Part shown: in pieces, positions 53,523-62,375 of the stretch
How the letters are laid out: the number at the start of each line of letters is the position of its first letter
Position numbering within the stretch: the stretch's first letter is position 1
NCBI RefSeq assembly: GCF_001418105.1
Contig: NZ_LIQI01000012.1
Location: 124,001-188,000, forward strand
Length of the DNA stretch: 64,000 nucleotides
Source: Lacinutrix himadriensis
Lineage (GTDB): Bacteria; Bacteroidota; Bacteroidia; Flavobacteriales; Flavobacteriaceae
Direction: 5' to 3'
Position numbers and translations under genes: made by a program
The notes under the pieces: generated by a model
Database searches by the model: none
What the model was told of the DNA's origin: nothing
What the model saw: only the letters and a program-made list of their open reading frames with translations

Positions 53523-53533
53523 AGCAATTTTCG

Positions 53534-53607
53534 CGGTCTGGACGGGACTCGAACCCGCGACCCCCTGCGTGACAGGCAGGTATTCTAACCAACTGAACTA
53601 CCAGACC
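53534..53607 (-). tRNA. tRNA-Asp(GUC)
   Basis: 74 nt. Acceptor GGTCTGG pairs with CCAGACC, discriminator G as expected for Asp. D-arm AGTTCAGTTGGTTAGA; anticodon stem CCTGC/GCAGG with loop CTGTCAC, giving anticodon GUC; T-arm GCGGG-TTCGAGT-CCCGT. CCA not encoded. A full promoter lies at 53626-53655. Confidence 0.97.
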
Positions 53608-53625
53608 GTTGCGTTATTGCGAGTG

Positions 53626-53655
53626 CAAATATACATAGCATATTTAGTTTTACAA
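53626..53655 (-). promoter_or_regulatory. promoter of tRNA-Asp
   Basis: Minus strand TTG (53655-53653), exactly 19 bp, then TATATTTG (53633-53626): a textbook Bacteroidota promoter. Confidence 0.85.
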
Positions 53656-53688
53656 ACATTTTTTTGAGTTTTTTTTAAAAAAATTTCA

Positions 53689-54618
53689 TCAAACAAAATT
53701 CCTACGCTCTACCATGTAGGTAGTCAGGATATTATCGAAATTTTTATTTATGTCTGCTTCCACATATTTTATTCTGTATTGCCCACATTTTAATCTTAGA
53801 GCATCAAAATATTGCGAAACTGCCTTTTCATAATTCTCTTTTACGCTATCTGCGTATAAATTTATATACTCTCCAGTTTCTACATCTATAAAACGCTTTG
53901 GCTTATTATCAAAATCAAAGCGTAGCTCCTTGCTTTTATCAAATACATGAAATAGCACCACTTCGTGTTTATTGTGCTTTAAATGGCGTAACGCTTCAAA
54001 TAACCGTACTTCATCTTCACTCGTTTGAAACATATCTGTAAAAAGGAATATTAAAGACCTTCTATGGATCTTTTCTGCAATTAGGTGTAAATAGTCGTAG
54101 GTTTCTGTTTTCTTGTTTAGCGCTTTGGTAATTACCGCGTCACTTAATTGTTTTAGCAACATTTGGTGATGACGCTCACTTCCTTTTTCTGGTGCATAAA
54201 AATCATAGGCATCACTATAAATACTTAAACCTACGGCATCGCGTTGTTTTTTTAACATGTGCATTAAGGATGCAGATGCTAATGCAGAAAAAGCCGTTTT
54301 ATTTAAATGATCTATAGAGAAATTTTGCATTTCGGGATAATGCATCGAGCTACTATTATCTAGAATGATATGACAACGCAAATTGGTTTCGTCATCATAG
54401 CGTTTGGTGTATAGCTTATCTGTTTTAGCAAAAAGCTTCCAGTCTATATGTCTGGTGCTTTCGCCTTGGTTGTAGATTTTATGTTCGGCAAATTCTGCTG
54501 AAAATCCATGAAACGGACTTTTATGCATACCAGAAATAAACCCTTCTACCACTTGCTTGGCAAGGAGTTCTAGGTTTTTAAATCCGCCAGTCTTATTTAG
54601 TTCGTCTCTTAAATTCAT
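53689..54618 (-). CDS. DUF58 domain-containing protein
   Basis: 309 residues, no membrane segments. DUF58 core: MHKSPFHGFSAEFAEHKIYN, STRHIDWKLFAKTDKLYTKR (the RxIDW motif), then a von Willebrand A-like fold with CHIILDNSSSMHYPE (DxSxS metal site) and SLIFLFTDMFQTSE. Such proteins usually sit beside a MoxR ATPase and BatA/BatD proteins, none of which is in view here. A chaperone-type or envelope-stress role is known only by association. Confidence 0.88.
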   Translation of the reverse strand: MNLRDELNKTGGFKNLELLAKQVVEGFISGMHKSPFHGFSAEFAEHKIYNQGESTRHIDWKLFAKTDKLYTKRYDDETNLRCHIILDNSSSMHYPEMQNFSIDHLNKTAFSALASASLMHMLKKQRDAVGLSIYSDAYDFYAPEKGSERHHQMLLKQLSDAVITKALNKKTETYDYLHLIAEKIHRRSLIFLFTDMFQTSEDEVRLFEALRHLKHNKHEVVLFHVFDKSKELRFDFDNKPKRFIDVETGEYINLYADSVKENYEKAVSQYFDALRLKCGQYRIKYVEADINKNFDNILTTYMVERRNFV

Positions 54619-54690
54619 AAGTATATATTAATGCTTCTTCTTTTAAAACAAGAAGTGGCTTTGTTCTAAAAAGGACAAAACCAAATGGAT

Positions 54691-54756
54691 GCGTTATGGA
54701 TTGAAACGGCATCTTTTTTTGCCATTAAAGCAAAAAAGATACAGTGTAAAGCCCGG
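54691..54756 (+). repeat. intergenic stem-loop repeat, copy D
   Basis: GCGTTATGGATTGAAACGGC, ATCTTTTTTTG, loop CCATTAAAG, CAAAAAAGATACAGTG, TAAAGCCCGG. The T/A arms pair (ATCTTTTTTTG/CAAAAAAGAT). Downstream of trxA; copy E is inverted on the other side. Confidence 0.75.
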
Positions 54757-54813
54757 TTTTATTTTGTTTTTTTCAAAATAAAAAACGCCCAAATTATAAT
54801 AGCTCTAAACTAA

Positions 54814-54842
54814 AAAAGGTTTGCCATAACAGCAAACCTTTT
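54814..54842 (-). terminator. intrinsic terminator of trxA
   Basis: Perfect 11-bp stem AAAAGGTTTGC with a 7-nt loop and T-run on the minus strand, 22 bp after the trxA stop. Confidence 0.8.
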
Positions 54843-54864
54843 ATCTTTTCTTTTACTTTTAATA

Positions 54865-55182
54865 CTATAAAAGCGCGTCTATTGCGTCTGCATATGTCTT
54901 TTTTGGTGAAACACCTACTTGACGACCTACAACTTCTCCGTTTTGAAAAATTAAAACCGTTGGTATATTACGTACACCATATTTAGCAGCAAATTCTTGG
55001 TTTGCATCTACGTCTAGTTTTCCTACAACCGCTTTACCGTCGTATTCTGTACTAATTTCATCAATGATTGGTCCAACCATTCTACATGGTCCACACCAAG
55101 CTGCCCAAAAGTCTACCATTACTGGTTGTGTACTTTTTAATACTGTTTCTTCAAAGTTTGCATCTGTGATTTCTAATGCCAT
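54865..55182 (-). CDS. trxA: thioredoxin
   Basis: 105 residues, the standard length. Active site FWAAWCGPCRMVGP with Cys30 and Cys33, cis-Pro region RNIPTVLIFQNGEVVGRQVG. Cytosolic dithiol reductant for ribonucleotide reductase, methionine sulfoxide reductase and other enzymes. Lies alone, flanked by the inverted repeat copies D and E. Confidence 0.96.
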   Translation of the reverse strand: MALEITDANFEETVLKSTQPVMVDFWAAWCGPCRMVGPIIDEISTEYDGKAVVGKLDVDANQEFAAKYGVRNIPTVLIFQNGEVVGRQVGVSPKKTYADAIDALL

Positions 55183-55324
55183 AATTTTATGTTTTAATTG
55201 AATTTTACTTCTTGATTATATGCAATATTAGTCAAAAAAAATACCAAAGCTTACAAACTGCCAATTTGTTCTGTTTATTGAAGTATTGTTTTCGTCTATT
55301 GTTTTTTTTATTTTGGCGCATAAA

Positions 55325-55393
55325 CCAGGCTTTCTGCTGTATCTTTTTTTACCTCTAATAGCAAAAAAAAAGATGCCGCATCAATCCTTTGCG
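55325..55393 (-). repeat. intergenic stem-loop repeat, copy E
   Basis: Minus strand: GCGCAAAGGATTGATGCGGC, ATCTTTTTTTTTG, loop, TAAAAAAAGATACAGC, AGAAAGCCTGG. Same family as copy D, opposite orientation, on the upstream side of trxA. Confidence 0.75.
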
Positions 55394-55399
55394 CGCGTT

Positions 55400-58300
55400 C
55401 TAATTTAACTTATAATACACTTGCTGATCATCTAATTCACTCAATAACTCCTGACTCACCTTTACTTTTTGTTTTCGGCTAATCATTGGCAATTTTATTT
55501 GATCTGCATTATCATAAATCACAAAGTTTAAAGCTTGATTTCCTGGATGCATTTGTAATAACTCCTTCAGTTTTCTTATTTTTTCTTCTTCTAATTCTTT
55601 TATATTTAATTGAATAGACAGCTTTTTAGCATAGGTTTCCATAACATCATGCAACAACTGAAAACTATTAAATTGCATTCTAGGATCACTTTTCTTCCCA
55701 GTATCTTTATTTACCCAACCTTCACGAATAAAAATCTTAACATAGACAAAGTTGTTTTGCATTAAAAAGTGTCTGAATTTTAGATATTCTTCCCCAAACA
55801 TTCGAAACTCAAAACTATCTGTATAATCTTCAATAGTAAACATTGCCCAACCTTTACCCTGCTTACTTACTCTATGCTGTATATCTCTAACAACACCACC
55901 AAAGGTAAGCTCTCTATTGACGTAGGTGTCTAAGTCGCTAAACAACGAAATATTCGCATTACAGAAGGTTTTCATTTCTGTTTTAAAATCGTCTAAAGGA
56001 TGTCCCGAAATATAAACACCTACTACCTCTCTTTCTTGTGCGAGTTTTTCCATGGTTCCCCATTCTTCACAAGGAGGCACTTCGGGTTCTGCAATTTGCA
56101 CATCACTAGCTGCACCAAATAAACTTACTTGTGCAGAGTTTTCATTTTCTTGGTGTTTTGCACCATACTTTACTGCTTTTTCTAAAAAGGTAATACCATC
56201 ACCATCATCATGAAAGTATTGTGCTCTATGCGTATCTCCAAAACCATCAAATCCTCCAGCTAGCGCTAAGTTTTCGAAAGCTCTTTTATTTGCTGCACGT
56301 AAATCGATTCTTTTTGCTAAATCGAAAATAGACTTATACGGTTCTTTTTCTCTGTTTTCTACAATGGTTTTTACTGCACCATGACCAACTCCTTTAATCG
56401 CTCCCATCCCAAAACGAACGGCATAATCTTGATTTACCGAAAACTTATAGAAACTTTCATTAACATCTGGACCAAGTACGTTTAATTTCATACGCTTACA
56501 TTCTTCCATAAAGAAGGTAACCGATTTAATATCGTTCATATTATTAGAAAGTACAGCTGCCATATATTCTGCAGGATAGTGTGCTTTTAAATATGCGGTT
56601 TGGTAGGCAATCCATGCATAACATGTGGAGTGCGATTTATTAAAGGCGTAACTAGCGAATGCTTCCCAATCCTTCCAAATTTTTTCTAATTTTTTGGCAT
56701 CATGTCCTTTAGCACTTGCTTGCTCAATAAATTTTGGTTTCATTTTATCCAGAACCGCAATTTGCTTTTTCCCCATCGCTTTACGCAGTACATCGGCTTC
56801 ACCTTTGGTGAAATCTGCTAGCTTTTGAGAAAGTAGCATTACTTGCTCTTGGTATACTGTAATTCCGTACGTTTCTTTAAGATATTCTTCCATCGCCGGA
56901 AGGTCATATTCTATCTCTTCGTCTCCATGTTTACGTTTTACGAAACTAGGAATATATTCCATTGGACCAGGACGATACAAGGCATTCATGGCAATTAAAT
57001 CTTCAAAAACCGTAGGCTTTAAATCTTTAAGGTGCTTCTGCATTCCTGGCGATTCATATTGAAACACACCAACCGTTTCTCCTCTTTGGAAGAGCTCGTA
57101 GGTTTTTACATCATCTAAAGGAAAACTATCTGGATCTAATAGAATATCATGTTTTTGCTTTACAATTTTTACGGTATCTTTTATTAAGGTTAACGTCTTT
57201 AACCCTAAGAAATCCATTTTTAGTAGTCCAGCATCTTCTACAACCGAGTTATCGAATTGCGTAACATACAAACCAGAATCTTTTGCAACAGAAACCGGAA
57301 CGAACTTGGTAATATCATCTGGTGTAATAATTACACCACAGGCGTGAATTCCTGTATTACGAACCGATCCTTCTAGTGTTCTTGCAAGATTTACGGTTTC
57401 GGCTGGTAAATCATCGCCATCCGAAATATTTAAAAGTTCATTTACTTTCTCTAAATCTTCCGCACGAAACATGCTTTTCAGCTTCTTTTCGTCTGCACCA
57501 AAAATCTTTCCTAACTTAGACATATTAGGAATTAGCTTGGCTATTCTATCGGCATCAAATAGTGGCAAATCTAAAACACGAGCGGTATCTCGAATAGAAG
57601 ATTTAGCAGCCATCGTACCATAAGTAATAATTTGTGCTACCTGATTGCTTCCGTATTTCTCGATTACGTAATCCATAACACGACCACGACCTTCATCATC
57701 AAAATCGATATCAATATCTGGCATACTCACACGATCCGGATTCAAGAAACGCTCAAAAAGTAGATTATACTTTAAAGGATCAATATTGGTAATCTTTAAA
57801 CAGTATGCTGCAACAGAACCTGCTGCCGATCCACGTCCGGGACCTACAGAAACATCCATATTTCTGGCTTCACGGATAAAATCTTCTACAATAAGGAAAT
57901 ATCCAGGATATCCTGTTTTTTCAATGACGCTAAGCTCAAAATCTAAACGCTCTACAACTTCTTCTGAAAGTTCTTCGCCATAGCGCTTTTTGGCACCTTC
58001 GTAAACTAAATGTCTAAGGAATTTATTTTCTCCACGCTTTCCGTTATCTGCTTTGTCTTCTTCAAAAACAAACTCTTCTGGAATATCGAAGGCAGGTAAT
58101 AATACATCACGAGCCAATTGAAAAGGTTCTATTTTATCTACAACTTCTTGAATATTTGAAATCGCTTCAGGAACATCCTTAAACAACTTTTTCATGGCAT
58201 CAGGAGACTTGAAATAGTATTCCTGATTTGGCATTCCGTATCGATAACCACGTCCTCTACCAATTGGAGTCGCTTGCTTTTCACCATCTTTTACACACAA

Positions 58301-59785
58301 CAAAATATCGTGTGCATTCGCATCTCCTTTTTTACAATAGTACGTATTATTGGTAGCTACGAGTTTAATATCGTGCTTCTTTGAAAAGTTAATTAAAACA
58401 GGATTCACCCTATTTTCGTCATCTTGATTATGACGCATTAACTCTATATATAAATCATCTCCAAACAGTTCTTTCCACCATATTAGGGATTCTTCCGCTT
58501 GATTTTCTCCAACATTTAAAACCTTACTTGGTACTTCACCATAAAGATTTCCTGTTAAACAAATAAGGTCTTCTTTATATTCTTCTATTAGTTTTTTATC
58601 AATTCTTGGTAAATAGTAAAACCCGTTTACAAAGGCATGTGACGATAGTTTCGCTAAATTGTGATACCCGTTTTTATTTTTAGCAATAAGTACAATTTGA
58701 TACCCATTATCTTTTCGGCTTTTATCTAAATGATCTTCACAAACAAAAAACTCGACACCAATAATAGGTTTCATTTCGTTTAATGTTGCAGGATCACCTC
58801 TTTCTAAAGCCTCTGCATTTTTAGCTTTTACACTTTTATTATGATTGTTTACCGCTTTCACAAAATGGAAAGCTCCCATCATATTCGCATGATCTGTAAG
58901 TGCGACTGCAGACATATTATATTCTGCTGCCGAAGCCACTAAATTTGGAACACTAATGGTAGACTGTAATACCGAAAACTGCGAGTGGTTATGCAAATGC
59001 ATAAAATCTACGGTTTGCAGACTCGCTATATTTTCTTTTATTTCTTGCGAAGAAAGATCTGTCGCTTGTGCTTTTTGTAATCGTTCATTAATCTTAGCAC
59101 TTTCACGCTTCAGATTAATATGTTTTAAACCAATTAACTGAATCGTTTTTGGATTCTCTTGGGTAAACTTCTGAAAATAATCCTCTGGAACATCTAACTG
59201 CTCTAGGGTATATTCTTCTCTACGGATTAACTCGAAAAAACAACGTGTAGTTGCTTCCACATCTGCCGTTGCATTATGCGCTTCCCCAAAAGGAGCATCA
59301 AATAGAAACTGATGCAACTCGGTTAATGTTGGTAATTTAAACTTACCATATCTACCACCCGGAAGCTCACATAAACTAGCGGTATGTTCGGTACAGGTAT
59401 CTAAAACAGGAAGTTCTTGTAATGGATTTGCTACGTCACCACGAACAAATTCGGCTCCCATAATATTGAGGTCAAACTTCACATTCTGACCAACCACAAA
59501 CTTTGTTTTCCCTAAAGCTTCATTAAATTTTTCTAAAACTTCGGCTAAAGGCACCCCTTGTTCTTGTGCTAATTCGGTAGAAATCCCGTGAATTTTCTCT
59601 GCATCATAAGGAATATTAAACCCATCTGGCTGTACTAAATAATCCTGACTTTCGATACAGTTTCCCATAGCATCGTGCAGTTGCCAAGCTATTTGTATAC
59701 ATCGAGGCCAATTATCTGTATCGGTAATTGGAGCATCCCAACGTTTCGGTAAACCAGTAGTTTCGGTATCAAAAATTAAGTACAT
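55400..59785 (-). CDS. dnaE: DNA polymerase III alpha subunit with fused N-terminal proofreading exonuclease
   Basis: 1461 residues, about 300 longer than E. coli DnaE. Residues ~1-190 are a DEDDh exonuclease: IFDTETTGLP (motif I), VGQNVKFDLNIM (II) and HNATADVEATT (III). Residues ~250-500 form the PHP domain (MHLHNHSQFSVLQS, VALTDHANMMG). The polymerase core follows, with VGPGRGSAAGSVAAY and PDIDIDFDDEGR (catalytic Asp pair), RNTGIHACGVIITP, YQEQVMLLSQKLADFTKG and GHPLDDFK, then an OB-fold domain (ELTFGGVVRDIQHRVSKQGK). It is the main replicase, with proofreading carried in cis. Confidence 0.95.
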   Translation of the reverse strand: MYLIFDTETTGLPKRWDAPITDTDNWPRCIQIAWQLHDAMGNCIESQDYLVQPDGFNIPYDAEKIHGISTELAQEQGVPLAEVLEKFNEALGKTKFVVGQNVKFDLNIMGAEFVRGDVANPLQELPVLDTCTEHTASLCELPGGRYGKFKLPTLTELHQFLFDAPFGEAHNATADVEATTRCFFELIRREEYTLEQLDVPEDYFQKFTQENPKTIQLIGLKHINLKRESAKINERLQKAQATDLSSQEIKENIASLQTVDFMHLHNHSQFSVLQSTISVPNLVASAAEYNMSAVALTDHANMMGAFHFVKAVNNHNKSVKAKNAEALERGDPATLNEMKPIIGVEFFVCEDHLDKSRKDNGYQIVLIAKNKNGYHNLAKLSSHAFVNGFYYLPRIDKKLIEEYKEDLICLTGNLYGEVPSKVLNVGENQAEESLIWWKELFGDDLYIELMRHNQDDENRVNPVLINFSKKHDIKLVATNNTYYCKKGDANAHDILLCVKDGEKQATPIGRGRGYRYGMPNQEYYFKSPDAMKKLFKDVPEAISNIQEVVDKIEPFQLARDVLLPAFDIPEEFVFEEDKADNGKRGENKFLRHLVYEGAKKRYGEELSEEVVERLDFELSVIEKTGYPGYFLIVEDFIREARNMDVSVGPGRGSAAGSVAAYCLKITNIDPLKYNLLFERFLNPDRVSMPDIDIDFDDEGRGRVMDYVIEKYGSNQVAQIITYGTMAAKSSIRDTARVLDLPLFDADRIAKLIPNMSKLGKIFGADEKKLKSMFRAEDLEKVNELLNISDGDDLPAETVNLARTLEGSVRNTGIHACGVIITPDDITKFVPVSVAKDSGLYVTQFDNSVVEDAGLLKMDFLGLKTLTLIKDTVKIVKQKHDILLDPDSFPLDDVKTYELFQRGETVGVFQYESPGMQKHLKDLKPTVFEDLIAMNALYRPGPMEYIPSFVKRKHGDEEIEYDLPAMEEYLKETYGITVYQEQVMLLSQKLADFTKGEADVLRKAMGKKQIAVLDKMKPKFIEQASAKGHDAKKLEKIWKDWEAFASYAFNKSHSTCYAWIAYQTAYLKAHYPAEYMAAVLSNNMNDIKSVTFFMEECKRMKLNVLGPDVNESFYKFSVNQDYAVRFGMGAIKGVGHGAVKTIVENREKEPYKSIFDLAKRIDLRAANKRAFENLALAGGFDGFGDTHRAQYFHDDGDGITFLEKAVKYGAKHQENENSAQVSLFGAASDVQIAEPEVPPCEEWGTMEKLAQEREVVGVYISGHPLDDFKTEMKTFCNANISLFSDLDTYVNRELTFGGVVRDIQHRVSKQGKGWAMFTIEDYTDSFEFRMFGEEYLKFRHFLMQNNFVYVKIFIREGWVNKDTGKKSDPRMQFNSFQLLHDVMETYAKKLSIQLNIKELEEEKIRKLKELLQMHPGNQALNFVIYDNADQIKLPMISRKQKVKVSQELLSELDDQQVYYKLN

Positions 59786-59873
59786 AGAGGTGTTTTCTTA
59801 TAAATAAAAGAGAACGATAAAATTACGAAAAATTGACCTTTATATACGGAAAAGTTATAAACAGTTTTAAACC

Positions 59874-59905
59874 AAAAAGCGCAACCAAATTGGTTGCGCT
59901 TTTTT
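59874..59905 (-). terminator. intrinsic terminator of the DUF6252 lipoprotein gene
   Basis: Perfect 14-bp stem AAAAAGCGCAACCA with a 3-nt loop and T-runs, 19 bp after the stop. Confidence 0.82.
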
Positions 59906-59923
59906 ATAAAATCATATTATTTT

Positions 59924-60988
59924 TTAATTACACGTAGATCCTGAAGTCTCTAATGCTTGAATATAGAAATCGAAATCAAAACCATTTAAGTCAGCAGTAG
60001 TTGTAGTACCATTAGTAGTTATCTCCATAGTACCGTTCCCATTATCACAATAAGTAGCATCAGGTATTCCTCCTCCTGTACAAGTTTGACATGCTCCAGG
60101 AGTTATCACAACAGCACCACAATCTAAACCATCTATTATAGCTTGTAAGGTATTTGTATCATCACCACAACTTTCAATCTGCTGTTCTAATGTTCTTTTA
60201 TATTCGTTACACACCATAGTAAAGTCACTACTTGTTGCATCTGTAACTTCATAGACAGCTAAAGCTGCAGCTGTATTAGCAGTAGCCACGTCACAAGGAA
60301 GTGTACAATCTAAACCATCTATTATATCTTGTAAGGTATTTGTATCATCACCACAACTAATAATTTGTTGCATTAATGCCGATTTATATGCGTTACACGC
60401 AGCAGGATAATCGGAACTTGTATTATCCGTAGCATTATAAATTGCTAAAGCAGCGCCAGTCGCCGCAGCCGCATCGTCACAAGAAACTACTACAGCCCCT
60501 CCTGTTCCTCCTCCAGAAACTGGAACTTCGTAAAAAACACCTTGACTATAATTCACTTTATTTAAACCAGATGCAGAAAATGCATTAAACCAAAATGTAC
60601 CAGACACTTTGCTTCCAGAAGCACTATAATTTTCTATAACAATTTCACCATCGGCTGGATAAATTTGTATAATTTCACTTGGCGCATTATTTGTAGAATA
60701 TGCTATATCTTGCACACTAGTAAAACCAGCTTCGCTAGAACTTCCTTCACCAAGAACATAAGTACCAACTGCTGCACCCATTCTTAATGTAACGATCTCA
60801 CTTCCTCTTCCTCCACTAATTATTAGCTGTCCGCTACTATTAATTTCTGCACTATAATAATCTGCCCTCCATAATGTACCGTCTTTTTTACCTTGCAAAG
60901 CAGGTGTATTAAACTCAAGTTCTTCACCACAACTAACCATTAATAAAGCAGTAACAACAAATAGGAATACTTTTTTCATAAATTTCAT
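59924..60988 (-). CDS. DUF6252-type lipoprotein with duplicated Cys-rich module
   Basis: 354 residues. Signal peptide VFLFVVTALLMVSCGEE, lipid Cys20. Residues ~30-160 resemble DUF6252 (KKDGTLWRADYYSAEI, ENYSASGSKVSGTFWFNA). Then come two tandem modules (~169-230 and ~232-293), each of the form CDDAAAATGAALAIYN, then DYPAACNAYKSAL, QQIISCGDDTNTLQDII and DGLDC, with three to four conserved Cys. A final Cys pair lies in CQTCTGGGIPDATYC. The Cys are probably paired in disulfides outside the cytoplasm. Role unknown. Confidence 0.75.
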   Translation of the reverse strand: MKFMKKVFLFVVTALLMVSCGEELEFNTPALQGKKDGTLWRADYYSAEINSSGQLIISGGRGSEIVTLRMGAAVGTYVLGEGSSSEAGFTSVQDIAYSTNNAPSEIIQIYPADGEIVIENYSASGSKVSGTFWFNAFSASGLNKVNYSQGVFYEVPVSGGGTGGAVVVSCDDAAAATGAALAIYNATDNTSSDYPAACNAYKSALMQQIISCGDDTNTLQDIIDGLDCTLPCDVATANTAAALAVYEVTDATSSDFTMVCNEYKRTLEQQIESCGDDTNTLQAIIDGLDCGAVVITPGACQTCTGGGIPDATYCDNGNGTMEITTNGTTTTADLNGFDFDFYIQALETSGSTCN

Positions 60989-61058
60989 ATAATTTGAGAG
61001 CCTAAAAATAGCATAAAAAAATGACTAATAATAAAAGATGAATATAAATTATTTATAG

Positions 61059-61066
61059 TATCTTTG
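61059..61066 (+). promoter_or_regulatory. -7 promoter element of rpsP
   Basis: TATCTTTG, an exact TAnnTTTG match, 48 bp before the rpsP ATG. Confidence 0.6.
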
Positions 61067-61114
61067 CGCACTTATTAATAACCAGAGGTCGAGAACCTCA
61101 ATGAATTAATTATT

Positions 61115-61612
61115 ATGCCTGTAAAAATTAGATTACAAAGACACGGTAAGAAAGGAAAACCTTATTACTGGATCGTAGCAGCAGATGCTCGCGCGAAAAG
61201 AGATGGTAAATACCTAGAGAAATTAGGTGCTTACAACCCAAACACTAACCCAGCAACTATTGATTTAAATGTTGACGGCGCTGTAACATGGTTAGAAAAT
61301 GGTGCTCAACCTACTGACACAGCTAAAGCTATTTTATCTTACAAAGGTGTTTTGTTAAAAAAACATTTAAAAGGTGGAGTAACTAAAGGTGCTTTAACAG
61401 AAGAGCAAGCAGAAGCGAAGTTTACTGCTTGGTTAGAAGAAAAAGAAGGTAAAGTTGGTGCAAAAACAGATGGTTTAGCGAAAGCAGAAGCAGATGCAAA
61501 AGCGAAAGCTTTTGAAGCTGAAAAAGCAGCTAACGAAGCTAGAATTGCAGCAGCAACTCCAGTTGTAGAAGAAGCTCCTGCAGAAGAAGCTTCTAACGAA
61601 GAAGAAGAATAA
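61115..61612 (+). CDS. rpsP: 30S ribosomal protein S16, C-terminally extended
   Basis: 165 residues; the core (KIRLQRHGKKGKPYYWIVAA, LEKLGAYNP, VTWLENGAQPTDTAKAILS) spans ~1-80, the normal length of S16. The remaining ~85 residues form a Lys/Glu/Ala-rich tail (ALTEEQAEAKFTAWLEEKEG, AKAEADAKAKAF) that ends in an acidic run. Extended tails are common in Bacteroidota S16, and this one is predicted helical and then disordered. Needed early in 30S assembly. Usual neighbour order rpsP-rimM is kept. Confidence 0.95.
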   Translation: MPVKIRLQRHGKKGKPYYWIVAADARAKRDGKYLEKLGAYNPNTNPATIDLNVDGAVTWLENGAQPTDTAKAILSYKGVLLKKHLKGGVTKGALTEEQAEAKFTAWLEEKEGKVGAKTDGLAKAEADAKAKAFEAEKAANEARIAAATPVVEEAPAEEASNEEEE

Positions 61613-61634
61613 AAAAAATATTTTTTATACTTTT

Positions 61635-61670
61635 AAACTCCAATACAATTTCTGTATTGGAGTTTTTTTT
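61635..61670 (+). terminator. intrinsic terminator of rpsP
   Basis: Perfect 12-bp stem AAACTCCAATAC with a 7-nt loop and a run of eight T, 22 bp after the stop; it separates rpsP from rimM. Confidence 0.9.
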
Positions 61671-61765
61671 ATTTATTACCTCTAAATAAAAAGTGGTTTT
61701 AATTAAAAATGGCATAAATTTAAAAAGATTCCCTTTTTCAAGGGAACATAAAATTATATTTTTCA

Positions 61766-62296
61766 ATGAAAAAAGAAGATTGTTTTTTTCTAGGTAAAAT
61801 TGTAAAAAAATACAGTTTTAAAGGGGAAGTACTAGTAAAATTGGATACGGACGAGCCAGATATTTATGATGGATTAGAATCTGTCTTTATTGATTTAAGA
61901 GGAAATCTTATTCCTTTTTTTATTGAACATGCACAATTACATAAATCGGAGTTATTACGTATACGTTTTGAAGATGTAAATACCGAAGAAGATGCAGACG
62001 CCATACTAAAGAGTAATCTATATTTACCTCTAGAATTTCTACCAAAACTAGAAGGCGATAAATTCTACTTTCATGAAATTATAGGATTTACTGTAAAAGA
62101 CACCAACTTTGGTGATGTTGGAATTATTACAGGAATTAACGACACCACAGCACAAGCACTTTTTGAAATAGACAGAGATGGGATTGAAATACTGATTCCG
62201 ATGAACGATCACTTCATCCAAAAAGTAGATAAAGAAAATAAAGTAATTCTTGTGAAAACTCCAGAAGGGTTAATTGATTTGTATTTAGAAGAATAG
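61766..62296 (+). CDS. rimM: ribosome maturation factor RimM
   Basis: 176 residues in two beta domains. The N-terminal RimM domain reads FFLGKIVKKYSFKGEVLVKL and ELLRIRFEDVNTEEDADAI; the C-terminal PRC-like barrel reads YFHEIIGFTVKDTNFGDVG and ILIPMNDHFIQKVD. It binds S19 and the 30S head during assembly and follows rpsP as in many genomes, though separated by a terminator. Confidence 0.93.
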   Translation: MKKEDCFFLGKIVKKYSFKGEVLVKLDTDEPDIYDGLESVFIDLRGNLIPFFIEHAQLHKSELLRIRFEDVNTEEDADAILKSNLYLPLEFLPKLEGDKFYFHEIIGFTVKDTNFGDVGIITGINDTTAQALFEIDRDGIEILIPMNDHFIQKVDKENKVILVKTPEGLIDLYLEE

Positions 62297-62343
62297 CTTA
62301 TCTAAACTACTGCATTTATTTTTAGCATCTCATTAATCCAAAT

Positions 62344-62370
62344 AGATTCTGAAACAAGTTCAGAATGACA
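62344..62370 (+). repeat. 28-bp dispersed repeat upstream of the tRNA methyltransferase gene
   Basis: AGATTCTGAAACAAGTTCAG followed by AATGACA, matching the copy in hemW (40347-40374) except at four positions. It ends 5 bp before the start codon at 62376, so it forms the translation-initiation leader. Confidence 0.78.
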
Positions 62371-62375
62371 AAACC

